DNA from: Abelmoschus esculentus
Taxonomy: Eukaryota > Streptophyta > Magnoliopsida > Malvales > Malvaceae
Length of the DNA: 64,000 nucleotides
Direction: 5' to 3'
NCBI GenBank assembly: GCA_035048815.1
Contig: JAUCBN010000026.1
Span: 18,679,501 to 18,743,500 of the forward strand
Position 1 is the first letter of the stretch; each line of letters starts with the position of its first letter. A program made the translations under genes and the position numbers. The notes under the pieces were generated by a model. The model saw nothing but the letters and a program-made list of their open reading frames with translations. It made no database searches and was not told the origin of the DNA. Shown here piece after piece: positions 12,360-23,567 of this stretch.

Positions 12360-12458
12360 AATATACACTCCTTTTAGATAGTACTGGTGTTCAAACTCGT
12401 GACTTTCAGGAACAACAACTGTTTCTTTAACCGATGAGGCTAAATGGTTCGTGAGATT
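12360..12458 (-). repeat. tRNA-related SINE-like fragment (reverse)
   Basis: On the minus strand it reads AGCCTCATCGGTTAAAGAAA (box-A-like) and later CACGAGTTTGAACACCAG (box-B-like). Spacing and wording match the 36224-36385 element. It is degenerate, with no acceptor stem. Confidence 0.4.
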
Positions 12459-13194
12459 TAAGTAACATTATCTTACTTGATTTGGGTCAATTATATGTAA
12501 TATTAATCTTGATACGTTTCTTATATGCAATATGATTATATTTAAGGATGTTTATTTTATTTCAGATTTGATGGATTTTGATTTAATCCGATTTTTTAAG
12601 AACGGTTTTTTTAAAGAAAATTTGAGGTTAAATTGGTTTTGGATATTCTTTTATTTAACAAACAATTTAAATTATGTAAAACTATTTTTATATACTGAAA
12701 ATAAAAAATAAATCAAGAAAAAATCAAAATCTGAAAAATATATCAGCCCAATCAACCACTATTGGACTTTATATTGGTCATTTTCGATTTTAAAGTTGGT
12801 AACTTTTAGATTAGGCTCTGTTACTCGGATCAAAGAATACTTTGGGCTTATTTCAATGTTCGTTCAGGTATCAGTCCCATACTCCCATTGGCGGTGACGA
12901 CCCAACATGGAAAAACAAGACAAGAGAACAAACATGCTCCAAGGGACCGGAATCGACAAACTTTCTCTTAACTGGAATTCACAAAATTGATGGTGAAGTC
13001 CGGTCCGAAACACCGTGTCAATCCGGCACAACACACGCCAGCCATCCAAGAGTAAGTGGTCACTGAGAGTAAAGCTTTGCATTTCGATAATAGTGACAGA
13101 AACAGGAAGAAGAAACAAAGAAAATAAAAGACTTTAACATGCTGCAGATTGCTGGAAGTTTCATAGCACCAAAGTTTCTTTCTTTTAATGAACA

Positions 13195-15480
13195 ATGGGT
13201 TCCAGAATCAAACTTGTATTTCTAGCTTCTCTGTTGCTTCTGCTTCTAGGTATGCTTCTTCTGTAACACAGTGAATAACAGTGCTTCATTGGGGGCTTTT
13301 CTTTCCCAAAACTTGTCTTATTTTTCATTATCTGCTTCAAGATTTGTGTTTTTCAGTCTTTTATGTCTGATTTTGAATACCCAGAGTAAAAATCTCAGCT
13401 TTGTTTTAATTATTTGCTCTTTGGGTTATCTTAGTTCTGTCTTAATGTATCATCAATTGTTATCTTAGTTCATGTTATCAAGTAGGTAGGGGATTTAATG
13501 TCTGACAGACCAGGACAGCTATGTTATCTTATAGTGTTTTGTTTGGTTTGAGTTTATATCAATCCTAGATTGACAACATTTTGTGTTGTGTTATGTTTTT
13601 GCCTTGGCAATATATGTGAATTGTGTTGTGTGTTGCAAGAGAATTTGTACTAGCTCTTGCAATTTAGGACATGTTTGATGCTGATTTCTATGGCAGATTG
13701 CTGCCAAGGAAGCTTTGTTGGAGTTTGCTACGGAAGGAATGCTGATGATCTTCCGACACCGGATAAAGTTGCGAAATTGGTGCAACTTCACAAAATCAAA
13801 TATCTTAGGATCTATGATTCCAATATTCAAGTGCTGAAGGCCTTTGCAAACACCAGCGTCGAGCTTATGGTGGGAGTTCCGAATTCGGACTTGTTAGCGT
13901 TCTCCCAGTTTCAATCAAATGCGGATTCTTGGTTAAAGAATAGCATCCTTCCGTTCTACCCGGCCACGAAGATAACATACATCACAGTAGGTCTTGAAGT
14001 CACGGAGAGCCCTGATAATGCCTCGGCCTTGGTTGTGCCTGCTATGCAAAATGTTCTCACAGCATTAAAAAAGGTTGGTCTGCATAGAAGGATTAAAGTT
14101 TCGAGCACCCATTCCCTTGGGATTCTGTCCCGATCATTCCCGCCTTCTGCGGGTGCTTTTAACAGCAGCCATGCATTTTTCTTGAAACCTATGTTGGAAT
14201 TCCTAGCTGAGAATCAGTCGCCATTTATGATCGATTTATATCCTTATTATGCTTATAGAGATTCTCCAAGCAATATCTCTTTGGATTATGCTTTGTTTGA
14301 GTCATCCTCGGAAGTAATAGATCCGAACACTGGTCTACTTTACACTAGCATGTTTGATGCTCAGATAGATGCCCTTTATTTTGCCCTGATGGCCTTAAAT
14401 TTCAGAACAATCCGGGTTATGGTCACTGAAACTGGATGGCCTTCCAAAGGTTCTCCAAAAGAGAAAGCTGCTACACCCGACAATGCCCAGATTTATAACA
14501 CCAATCTAATCCGTCACGTTATCAATGACTCCGGCACTCCTGCCAAGCCTGGCGAAGAGCTAGACGTGTATATTTTCTCATTGTTTAATGAGAACCGGAA
14601 GCCTGGACTTGAATCGGAGAGAAACTGGGGCTTATTTTATCCCGACCAGACTAGTGTCTATAACCTGGACTTCACTGGAAAAGGTGCCATTGATATGACA
14701 GGCAGTGCGAACGGCACCAAATCGAATGTAACCACATGGTGCATTGCTTCTAGCAAAGCTTCTGAAGAAGATTTGCAAAATGCTCTAGATTGGGCTTGTG
14801 GTTCTGGGAATGTGGATTGCACGCCCATTCAACCTAGCCAGCCATGTTTTGAGCCTGATAGTACGCTTTCGCATGCCTCTTTCGCGTTCAACAGTTACTA
14901 CCAGCAAAACGGAGCTACCGATGTTGCTTGCAGTTTTGGAGGAAATGGGATCAAAGTTGACAAGGATCCTAGTAAGTCAATTACTTTAAACTGAATCTGA
15001 TTCCAAGATTACACATGCATATTCATTACCTATAATGCCGACACTGCGTGAGTCTTAGCTTAGGGAATGTTTTCGGATGACACCATAAATTGCTTCGATG
15101 CGCCTGAACCAGTGATGCATCGTGCAAAAGAAACTAACTGGTTTATTTATCAATGCAGGCTATGATGATTGCATCTATGTTACTACAAGAGGGTAAACAC
15201 ATTTCCTTTGTCATGCTTCATTTTACCCTACTCTGTCTCGTATACGCCGTCCTTGGATCTGATCAATGAGCATACTAAACATTCTAATTATCTATCATGC
15301 AGGGTCAACAAAACCGCAGCAGGTAATACGACTGCCGTTGCTAGCACTTCTCCGTCATCCAGACGGACTGAAGTGTGCACATGGCTTGCAAGTTTCTTTC
15401 TAATGACACTGATCTCATCCGTTTTAAACCCGGACGATGCATCCAATGCATCATTTTCAAGACAGTTAAGGAGAGTGTGA
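13195..15480 (+). CDS. Glucan endo-1,3-beta-glucosidase (GH17) with X8 domain and GPI signal
   Basis: The gene encodes a secreted enzyme that cuts callose-type beta-1,3-glucan. Exons 13195-13249, 13697-14971, 15159-15192 and 15303-15480 give 513 aa. Residues 1-18 (MGSRIKLVFL then a Leu run) are the signal peptide, cut near Cys20. The GH17 barrel spans about 23-350; the nucleophile is Glu263 in VTETGWPSKG and the acid/base is Glu119. The motif around the latter reads VGLE, where many family members have VGNE and this subgroup usually VGAE. FSLFNENRKPG is present. An X8/CBM43 domain (TWCIASSKAS, later VACSFGG) starts near 366. The C-terminus has a Thr/Ser-rich linker and the hydrophobic TWLASFFLMTLISS, consistent with a GPI anchor, so the site is probably plasma membrane or plasmodesmata. 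A 447-base first intron lies right after the signal-peptide exon. Confidence 0.95.
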
Positions 15481-15892
15481 CATGGAATTGGGGCGTGGAA
15501 GAACTTGCTGCTGCCTCTAGCTTTTTGTATGTCATATGGTGTTATACTGTAAAATGAGAATGTATATGCTGTCCATTGTTGATGCTTGTATTGAATGATG
15601 TTTATCAATGCATATTCTTTTAAGCATTTCTCAGGCAAAATCAGAAGATTCCTTGAACAAGTTGACCAAATAATTTACAAAATCCATTCGAAAAAGCCAA
15701 TATAAAATGTAAGTGAAGTATTTCAATCGGAAAATCGTTGATAACACCATACACGAAACTGAGTACATAAACAAAGCAAGAGATCATAAGCGTGACTATT
15801 GCAAACAACAACCATTACAACATGAGGTGGCCAAGTGCACTTTGTATAGAAGCCAAGAAGAATTGATACAAATAAAGGGCACGCCTCAGAGA

Positions 15893-17019
15893 TCAAAGGC
15901 CCTGTTCAATCAGATAATCCCCGAGCCTTTCGACAACCATGTTGCATTGCCCGGGAGCCATTGGCTCATCATAGATTCCGATGACCAATGCCTGACTAGT
16001 CTTTTTCACAGTAACACCTCCAGTTCCCTGAAATTAGAATGACAAAAATGCTCAGAATACGACCATTGACACGATCAAGGGTACGAGAAAGCGACTAGGA
16101 AATTATGCGGTAACAGTTTTATGTATATCCCTCGATTTCCCTCCGTTCCTTCGTCTGGTCGTCCCAAACGCGTGGAGGCACAAGACATGAGCTGCATAGA
16201 AGCAAGTAACAGCAAAAACCAGATGCATACCGAATAGATATGAGAGCACAGCATCAATGAACCAGAAATCATACTCGGATCTAAATGCATAGGTGACAAA
16301 ACTATTTGCAATGGTTCTAATATAAAATAATGCATCTGATCATGGGATTTGTTAGTGTCGTGAAACTAAGAACAGCCGGCGACTGTCACCTTCTTCCCCC
16401 GAATAACGGCACCTGCTTCACCTTGGATCACCATGTATTTAGTGCCACCAAGGAACAATCCAGTTGGGGCAAGTGATCCAGGTTCACTGAAATCATTCAT
16501 GATGCCATTGATTTCTTCTGTCTTCAACTGAAATAAGCATAGAAACCGAGAAGCAATCAGCACAGGTCGATGGGAAAAAAGAAGTAAAAATCCATTAAAT
16601 TCTACTGACTAAAACCCAATTTTTTAAGCCAAAGTAGACTTCAATTGACTTAAACGATGCTCAATGCTTATAAAGCAAGGAATCTAAAAAAAACAGAAAC
16701 ACACCCAGGAATCATACAGGTTTCCTGTGCATGAAAAATCAAATCTTTCAATACTTCCAGAGTAAATCAGATCAGATAATAAATTAAACAAAGAGAATTC
16801 ATCATAACAATCAGATCCCCTAACTGAAAGGATATTTTTTTCTTTCTTTCAGAAACACTAAACAAAAAAGGGAGAACTTTACACGAGAAGAACAACCTGA
16901 GGGAAATTTGAGCTCTGGGCCCAAACGGTTCCGTCTTGGCCGATGATAGCAGCGGAAGTGAGATGGTTTCCATCGACATCACACAACAAGTGATCATCAA
17001 CATAAACTTGCCACGACAT
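15893..17019 (-). CDS. PRF: Profilin (copy 1), 131 aa
   Basis: A small actin-monomer-binding protein that also binds poly-proline and phosphoinositides. Three exons (16897-17019, 16390-16527, 15893-16027) with the classic plant profilin structure give 131 aa. The N-terminus MSWQVYVDDHLLCDVDG and the end ERLGDYLIEQGL are diagnostic, as are GTKYMVIQGEAGAVIRGKK in the middle and YDEPMAPGQCNMVVE near the end. Introns fall after codon 41 and codon 87. A second profilin lies 2.8 kb away in the same orientation. This copy is convergent with the GH17 gene, with about 0.4 kb between stops. No lesion is seen. Confidence 0.96.
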
Positions 17020-19790
17020 CTTCTTCTTCCTCCTAAGCTTCCCTTGAGCGTTTGGAAAAAGAACGAAAAATAGAACAAGTGATGGTGCTTTGAGTGAAGG
17101 GGAAACACTAATACACTATGTAGAGCTGAAAAGAGGAAGAGACACGGAGATATAGCGTAGGAACAACGAGATCTGCTATAGTTCTTTATTTTTCCTTCAA
17201 TTCTTGTCAATGGAATATATTACAGTTGAAATTGGGATGAATTTTATATAGTACTAATATTTATTAGACTTTTGTCGTGTAAGTATAAAACAAAAAAATC
17301 ATTCAGTTATACAACATTTTGATTTTGATTTTTTAAATATTTTAATTTTTTTATGACGAAAAATAAAAATATTTAAACTAAAATTTAATTTTTTTATAAT
17401 TAATTAATTACGTTAATCAATAAATTTTTAAAAATTAAAACTGTAATAAGATTTTCTTTATAATATTCAGTTAACTAATCTGCAATCTTATTAACACAAT
17501 GATTTATTTTATAAATTTTATTAGCTAAGAATACGACATTAATTCATGTGCAACAACCACCAAAGATGCGTCAACTAAGCTCTATGATAAATAATCCAAA
17601 ATAAAAAAATGATATTTTAATATTTAATTTTAGATTAAACCTTAATAAATAATATTTTATTATATTTTAATAAATTTAAAATTTATAAATTAAAAGAATA
17701 CCAAAAAATAATTAATAAATTAAATATATATACTTAAGAATGATAACATGTCAAGTCAAAATGATTTTGTTTTTCGTCCCGACTCTCCTAATATTTTTAA
17801 TAAAAAATTTAACTAAATCCTATCTAATTTAAAAATATAAAAATATTAAATATAATATATAATAAATATATTAAATCAGATGAGAGATTTTGGTTCCGAC
17901 CTTAAATTCAAAAAAATAAAAAATTAATAAATAATAATTTATTCTTATAATTAAATTATGATATATGATTTAAATCATAACACTGTAAATAAAATAATTA
18001 TGTTTTAATGGTTAAAAAATATTATTATTATTCTTAGAATTCATGAGCTGAGCATCCCATCCGTATTATAATACAGTAATTAAACAATTAATATTTAATA
18101 ATTAAAAATATATTTTAAAATTATTAATGTAATTAATATAGATAATTATTTTTTTTATAAATCTCAATCTAAATTAATAAATTTATTAATTAAATATTAA
18201 TAATTTTAAAAAATAGCGTAGTTTACCACCTAAATCGTCACTAAACGCGTGCCTATCTTACCTAAAATTGCTGGTATCATGTCAATTTGAAATGAGAAAA
18301 ATAATTTGATGTGCCCGATGTAGAAAATAAAAACTTTTTATGAGTAGTATATTTTAAAATTTAAAATTAAAATTATAAGAATTATAATTGGAATTTTAGG
18401 GTTAATTTTTAAGATTTAAAGTTATAATTTTGAATTTAGAATTTAGAGATAAAGTTATAAAAATTATGATTAAAATTTTAATACTTTTAAAATAACATAT
18501 GACATCATTTAAAACTTGTTTTTAGTTTAATTTGATTTTTTTTTGAACTATATTATCAGACGGATCTAGAATCTCATATAAAGGAACGTAAACTATCTAG
18601 AAGATATACTAAAAAGGTATAAAATTACAAGGATTTAAGAGGGGCAAAATTAAATAATCAATAAAAAAATAAAAAGAAACTATATAAAATTATAAGGTTT
18701 CTATTATTTTTTTTTTATTTTTTTATATGTTAATAAGAATCTCTGCCTTCATGGCAAGCGTTTCTTCTATCCTTGTGACATTTTTTTATTTTTATTTTTG
18801 TGGTTTATTTTATCTGTCCTTGTGGCATGATTCAACATACTCTAACAGCCGATTGTTGCAGAGATTTGAATCGGCGCTAGTTTATGATTATGATTTTGTC
18901 GGTGGTCATTGATGGTTAGATCCCCACTCGGTTGATGGTTGTGTACCGATATAATCAGTCCTGTGTAGCGAAATATTCTGTCTGATGGTTTAGATCGCTC
19001 ACCACTCCTTATTCACCCGTTATGTGTCTCGATTGGACAGAGACAAGGAGATTCAAGAAGCTTCTGAATTTTGATGGTATACTTATCTCCATATAAAATA
19101 ATTTACTTTTCTTTGTTCTTTGATTTTTCTGAATTCATTGTATTTGTAATATTTTCTATGGATTTAATAAAAAATTAGTGACAATTATCAAAAAAAAAAT
19201 ATAAAGGTATTTAAAAATTTTAAGGGGTCGACTGCACACTAATCTCACCCTCTAGGTCCATCCCTGTATATTATTTTATTTTTAAAAAATTATATTATAT
19301 TCTTAAAATGTTTGATCTATAAAATTATTAACCCATTATATATATTAAACTAAAAAAATCATGATAATATATTTAAAATTTTTAGAGATATAACTATCTA
19401 AATTTCTTTCAACATTGTTTATGAATTATTTACAAATTTTGAATTTACTATATATTATATGTTACTTGACTCTATAGGTCACACATTTTTAAAGTGACAC
19501 ATAATTTTTGTAACATAAGAACAAATAAGATTATTTTTTACAAACTAAAGGTTTTGGTGTCAAATTGAATTGAAAAATTCTTTAGGTGATAAAGCAATAG
19601 TGAGATACAATTTCAAGGTCAAAATATTATATAATTTTTAAAAAGAAAAAATACTTAATATTCGAATTTCTTGATAAGGAAAACCCAAAACATGGAAATC
19701 CATAGGAAAAAAAATGATGGGAGAAAAATGCAAAATTACTTAGAAATTGCAAAGACAAGACCCTCAAAGTTTTCGGTCCGTACACATCTG
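17020..19790. other. AT-rich spacer between the two profilins
   Basis: This 2.8-kb stretch is very AT-rich. It contains the promoter and 5' UTR of profilin copy 1 near 17020-17220 and presumably the 3' UTR of copy 2 just below 19790. Between 18540 and 19270 the base composition rises and fragments such as CCCTCTAGGTCCATCCCTG look like decayed repeat, but no element boundary could be fixed. No gene is supported. Confidence 0.45.
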
Positions 19791-20359
19791 TTACAGACCT
19801 TGATCAGCAAGATAATCCCCCAGCCTCTCCACAACAAGGTTGCACTGTCCTGGAGTCACCGGCTCATCATAGATCCCGAAGATAAGTGCCTGTGCCGTCT
19901 TCTTGATCGTGATTCCTCCCGATCCCTACACGAAACTCGAGTCATTACATATGTATTGCGAACTAAATCGTAATCAGAGACACTACATTATATGCATTAC
20001 CTTTTTGCCACGAATAACAGCACCGGGCTCGCCCTGGATCACCATATACTTCACTCCGCCGAGGTGTAAGCCGGTCGGGGCAAGGTGGCCCGGTGAATCG
20101 AAATCTTTCATGATGTCACCGATCTCAGTACCCTTCAACTGTAATCCCATAAACGAAATTAAACAAAAATATCGAATCAGATCAATCAAATCGGATCATA
20201 TTAAATGAGAGCATGAAATATGATGAATACGTCAGGAAACTTTTCGCTCTTAGCCCAAACGCTGCCGTCATGACCAATGATAGCGGCGGCGGTAAGGCGC
20301 TGGTTTTGACCTTCAATATCACACATCAAGTGCTCGTCTACGTAACTTTGCCACGACAT
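19791..20359 (-). CDS. PRF: Profilin (copy 2), 133 aa
   Basis: Three exons (20231-20359, 20001-20138, 19791-19925) give 133 aa, with intron positions identical to copy 1 and much shorter introns. The start is MSWQSYVDEHLMCDIEG followed by QNQRLTAAAI; the two-residue insertion here accounts for the extra length. The middle LGGVKYMVIQGEPGAVIRGK and the end ERLGDYLADQGL match plant profilins. It differs from copy 1 at many sites, so the tandem duplication is old. It is head-to-head with the acid phosphatase gene, sharing about 530 bp of upstream DNA. No lesion is seen. Confidence 0.96.
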
Positions 20360-20889
20360 TTTGATCAAATCTTTCTTGTTTGTTTGCTTTGTTTATCAAG
20401 AGATGTTAGGGTTTTTTGTTTGGATTTTGATTTTGATTTCCTGGGGATTTGTTGATTGTGAAATGGAATTGGGGAAGGACGATAAATAAGGAAAGGAAGA
20501 AGGGATTGTAAGCCAGGCGTTTTGCTTCATTTCAGTACTGCCATTCAAGTCCCGTATTTATTTTATCATCCATTTTAGTCCCTAGTCTTAAGGGGTCATT
20601 TCAAAAACATTCATTTTAAAGTGATGACGTGGCATCTATTCAAATAGGACGAAACCCATCTATTCAAGGAAAAACAAAAATGAACGGTTGAAAATCCAGA
20701 ACCTGAAAACGGTATCGTTTCATAGTTTTCAGACAACCAATCATTCTCTTGATATAAATATTAGGACAGCCCGGTCACGTGTTTTCAGACCATCGGCTAC
20801 TCCACGGGAGAGATCGAATCATAAATAAATAAATAAACTCTCTCTCTCTCTCTCGAAATAACTAACAGCACATAATTTCTTCACTTCCA
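20360..20889. promoter_or_regulatory. Shared upstream region of divergent profilin and acid phosphatase
   Basis: The 530-bp interval separates two genes read outward. Near 20754 there is a TATA-like TATAAATA for the + gene. An AAAT/CT microsatellite (20823-20854) lies just before its start and is probably in its 5' UTR. Confidence 0.45.
20823..20854. repeat. Compound microsatellite (AAAT)n-(CT)n
   Basis: Short AAAT repeats followed by about nine CT units, 36 bases before the acid phosphatase ATG. CT tracts are common in plant 5' leaders. Confidence 0.8.
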
Positions 20890-21934
20890 ATGGCTTCTCA
20901 GCCCCTAATCTCCGTATTCCTCGTCCTCCTCATCGGCTACGTTGCCATCTCCTCGGCTGCTTTTCATCCCGTTATCCGACTCCACACGGAGAGAACACCG
21001 GATACCGACAGCCGATCCTACAGTGACGACGACGGCATTTACTGTGCAAGTTGGCATTTAGCCTCCGAGACCAATAACGCAGGCAGTTGGAACCAAATCC
21101 CTTCCCGCTGCTTGTCCTACGTCAGATATTACATGACTGGTAAACGCTACGAGTCCGACTGCGAGGTCGTTGCTAATCTCTCCCTCGCCTTTGTCTCCAC
21201 CGTCGAGATGGTTCCTGACGGGAAAGACGCCTGGATCTTCGACATCGACGAGGCTTTGTTGACCAATTTGCCTTACTATATGGATCATGGGTTCGGGTAC
21301 GTACATCTTCCATGGTCCTAGTTACTGAGTCTATCTTATTTATCCGTGTACTCGAATGGAAACGAATTATTAATCTGTTTGTGTTTGATTGCTTGTGGCT
21401 TTCATTGATCGAAGTTACTGAGGCTATCTTGTGATGAATGTAGATCAGAAATCTTCAACGAGAGCTGTTGGGATGAATGGGTGGCGTCGGCCAAGGCCCC
21501 TGCCATACCATCGAGTTTGAAATTGTATAACATGTTGAAGCAGATGGGGTTCAAAATATTTGTGCTTACCGGCCGGAGTGAACATCAGAGGGAGGACACC
21601 AGCAAGAATCTCGAGCTTGCTGGGTATACCGGCTGGGAAGGGCTTATCTTGAGGTATTTTAAGCTTTCAAGCAAGCATTTCCTCGATTCCGGTTTTAATG
21701 ATCATACATGTTGAAAACATAATAATGGGTGATGGAATTGTGGTTATATGGTACAGAGGAGCTTCGGATGGAGGGATACCGGCGACCATATACAAATCCG
21801 AGAGGAGATCGATTCTGTTAAATGGAGGTTATAGGATTCATGGGAGCTCTGGAGATCAATGGAGTGACTTGCTGGGTTTTGCAGTGGCAAAACGTTCCTT
21901 TAAACTGCCTAATCCAATGTATTACATAGGCTAG
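20890..21934 (+). CDS. HAD-superfamily acid phosphatase / vegetative storage protein-like
   Basis: Three exons (20890-21296, 21444-21653, 21757-21934) give 264 aa. Residues 1-24 (ISVFLVLLIGYVAISSAA) are a signal peptide, so the product is secreted or vacuolar. HAD class IIIB motifs are in order: motif I FDIDEALLTNLPYY at 117-130 with Asp118 and Asp120, motif II VLTGRSE, the KSERR lysine, and motif IV GDQWSDLLG. Motif I normally reads DIDET; here Ala122 replaces Thr. Both catalytic aspartates are kept, unlike the Asp-less storage-only proteins, so activity is likely but may be reduced. SWHLASETNNAG and the ESDCE segment are typical of the plant family. Splice sites are canonical. Confidence 0.92.
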
Positions 21935-22337
21935 AAAAACATAAAAGAAAGGCAATTGCCTGCAACTTAGTGTTGTAATTCCAGTTCCTTATGTTCAAGT
22001 TCAATGACTAGCTTATCTAGCAAATTTTCTTTCACTCTAGAGAATCTCTAATGGCTTCCTAATCTTACAAGTACAAGCTGACCTCGCAAATCTACGATAA
22101 TTTGTCGGTCCTGAACTGAAGTTGTAGGGGATTGGCCTGGTTTTCTAATCAGACAAACATTATGATTGGATCAACGACCATTGAGCCGAGACGTAAGAAG
22201 TTCGACCGTCTTATCCATTTCGAAGATAAATATCATATTTTGAAGAGAAAAAAGGAAATGAATTTAGCAGTTCTAAGTTGAAAATGGCTATTAATGAGTG
22301 GGAAAATTGACAGCCAGTAATTTCCACCATAATGAGA
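21935..22337. other. Convergent 3' flanks, no gene seen
   Basis: Lies between the acid phosphatase stop (+) and the LRR protein stop (-). Probably 3' UTR sequence of both; nothing coding. Confidence 0.5.
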
Positions 22338-23567
22338 TCATGGAAATGTTGAGCTTACATTAACCTCCAAGTTCCCAAGCAATGCCTCACAGACCAGAGG
22401 TTGTGCAGAGGGGATTCTGAGACAACTCAACCCTCCTCGGGGGATCATCGAGCACTCCGGTTCCGGTCTCTGCATGTCTCTCCCGGGTATACAATTAAGC
22501 GAGAAATCGAACCCGGCATTCCTGAAGAACAACTTGGAACATTCCTGGCTAAACCCAGAGAAGAAATTGTATGCAACAGTCAAATTCATGAGGCTCCTTA
22601 ATGAGCAAACCAAATCAGGAAGTACACCGGATAGTTTGTTGTGTGCCAAATTCAGAACCTCAATGTCACTCAAACAAGATATCGTGTCCGGTAAATGACC
22701 CATCAGCGAGTTGCGGCTCACGTCGAAAACTTGCATCTCCGAGAACAGTCCAACAGCTTCAGGAATGCAGCCTGTTAACTGGTTGTTAAGCAGCAGAATC
22801 TCCTTCAATTTAGAACTGGCTAAGCCGAAACTTACAGGGATGTTTCCACTAAGCTTGTTGTTAGCCAAGTTTATAACGGAAGCCGGTGAATTCCCTAGAT
22901 TTTGTGGGAGTTCACCTTCAAACTGGTTGTTGTTGAGGAAGATGGCATCGAGTCTTTTGTCGAACAGCTCATCAGGGATGGATCCTGAGAAACTGTTGAA
23001 CCTAAGGTCCAAGTAAACAAGATTCGGAATGTACAAAACAACAGCAGGAAAAGGACCAGAGAAATGATTGTTGCTGAGGTCTAACTCTTGGAGTGATGTA
23101 ATGTCCTTCAAAGTTTCCGGGACCGTTCCCGAAAACCGGTTGCCGTTAAGATGCAGGATCGAAATATCCGACAGCAAAGACAGTTCTTTCACCAGTGTGC
23201 CCTGTAGATTTGCATGATTCAGATCTATGCCTGCAACAAATGGACCCATGACACCTTGAGAACCAGCACAAAAGACCCCTTTATAAGCACACACATTCGA
23301 GCCAACCCAGGTCTTCAATATCCCCAATGGATCATCTGTAATGGCAGATTTCCATGCTTGAAGAGCAGTGTAAGCACTGCTCAGTTTTGACACTGCAGAG
23401 CTTGATGGAGTTGGGTTGTTGTTGTTGATTCCTCCACCAATCCAAACACCTCCACCACCGCCATCGACATTGCCGATGTTAATTCCAACACCGCCACCCA
23501 CAGTGACGGATGTTAGTGTTGGAATTATCTGGCAAATGATAAAAACCAGGAGCCAGAGGTTCCCCAT
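22338..23567 (-). CDS. Secreted leucine-rich repeat protein, LRX-like without extensin tail
   Basis: A single uninterrupted exon. I chose the Met of MGNLWLLVFIICQIIPTLTS as start (409 aa) because a good signal peptide begins there; an in-frame Met 28 codons upstream (23651) is possible but its N-terminus is not signal-like. After a glycine-rich segment (NVDGGGGGVWIGGG) comes the LRR N-terminal cap (ALQAWKSAITDDP and NVCAYKGVFC), then about ten plant extracellular LRRs such as LDLSNNHFSGPFPAV and LNLAHNKLSGVLPDL, and a Cys-rich C-terminal cap. It resembles the LRR part of leucine-rich repeat extensins but ends without SPPP repeats. Probably a cell-wall protein; ligand unknown. It is convergent with the acid phosphatase gene. 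Confidence 0.9.
   Translation of the reverse strand: MGNLWLLVFIICQIIPTLTSVTVGGGVGINIGNVDGGGGGVWIGGGINNNNPTPSSSAVSKLSSAYTALQAWKSAITDDPLGILKTWVGSNVCAYKGVFCAGSQGVMGPFVAGIDLNHANLQGTLVKELSLLSDISILHLNGNRFSGTVPETLKDITSLQELDLSNNHFSGPFPAVVLYIPNLVYLDLRFNSFSGSIPDELFDKRLDAIFLNNNQFEGELPQNLGNSPASVINLANNKLSGNIPVSFGLASSKLKEILLLNNQLTGCIPEAVGLFSEMQVFDVSRNSLMGHLPDTISCLSDIEVLNLAHNKLSGVLPDLVCSLRSLMNLTVAYNFFSGFSQECSKLFFRNAGFDFSLNCIPGRDMQRPEPECSMIPRGGLSCLRIPSAQPLVCEALLGNLEVNVSSTFP

Larger units (their letters stand above)
9851..13194. other. AT-rich intergenic region with small repeats
   Basis: About 3.3 kb between OXS3-like (-) and the GH17 gene (+). It contains an AT dinucleotide run near 9948-9970, a 180-bp MITE (10566-10745) and a SINE-like fragment (12360-12458), each listed separately. 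Roughly the last 400 bases are less AT-rich and are probably promoter and 5' UTR of the glucanase gene. ORFs here are short and lack coding character. Confidence 0.5.

Noticed and set aside
12842..13066. 74-codon ORF before the GH17 gene
   Set aside because: No homology seen and it lies in the likely leader; it is not in frame with the signal peptide.
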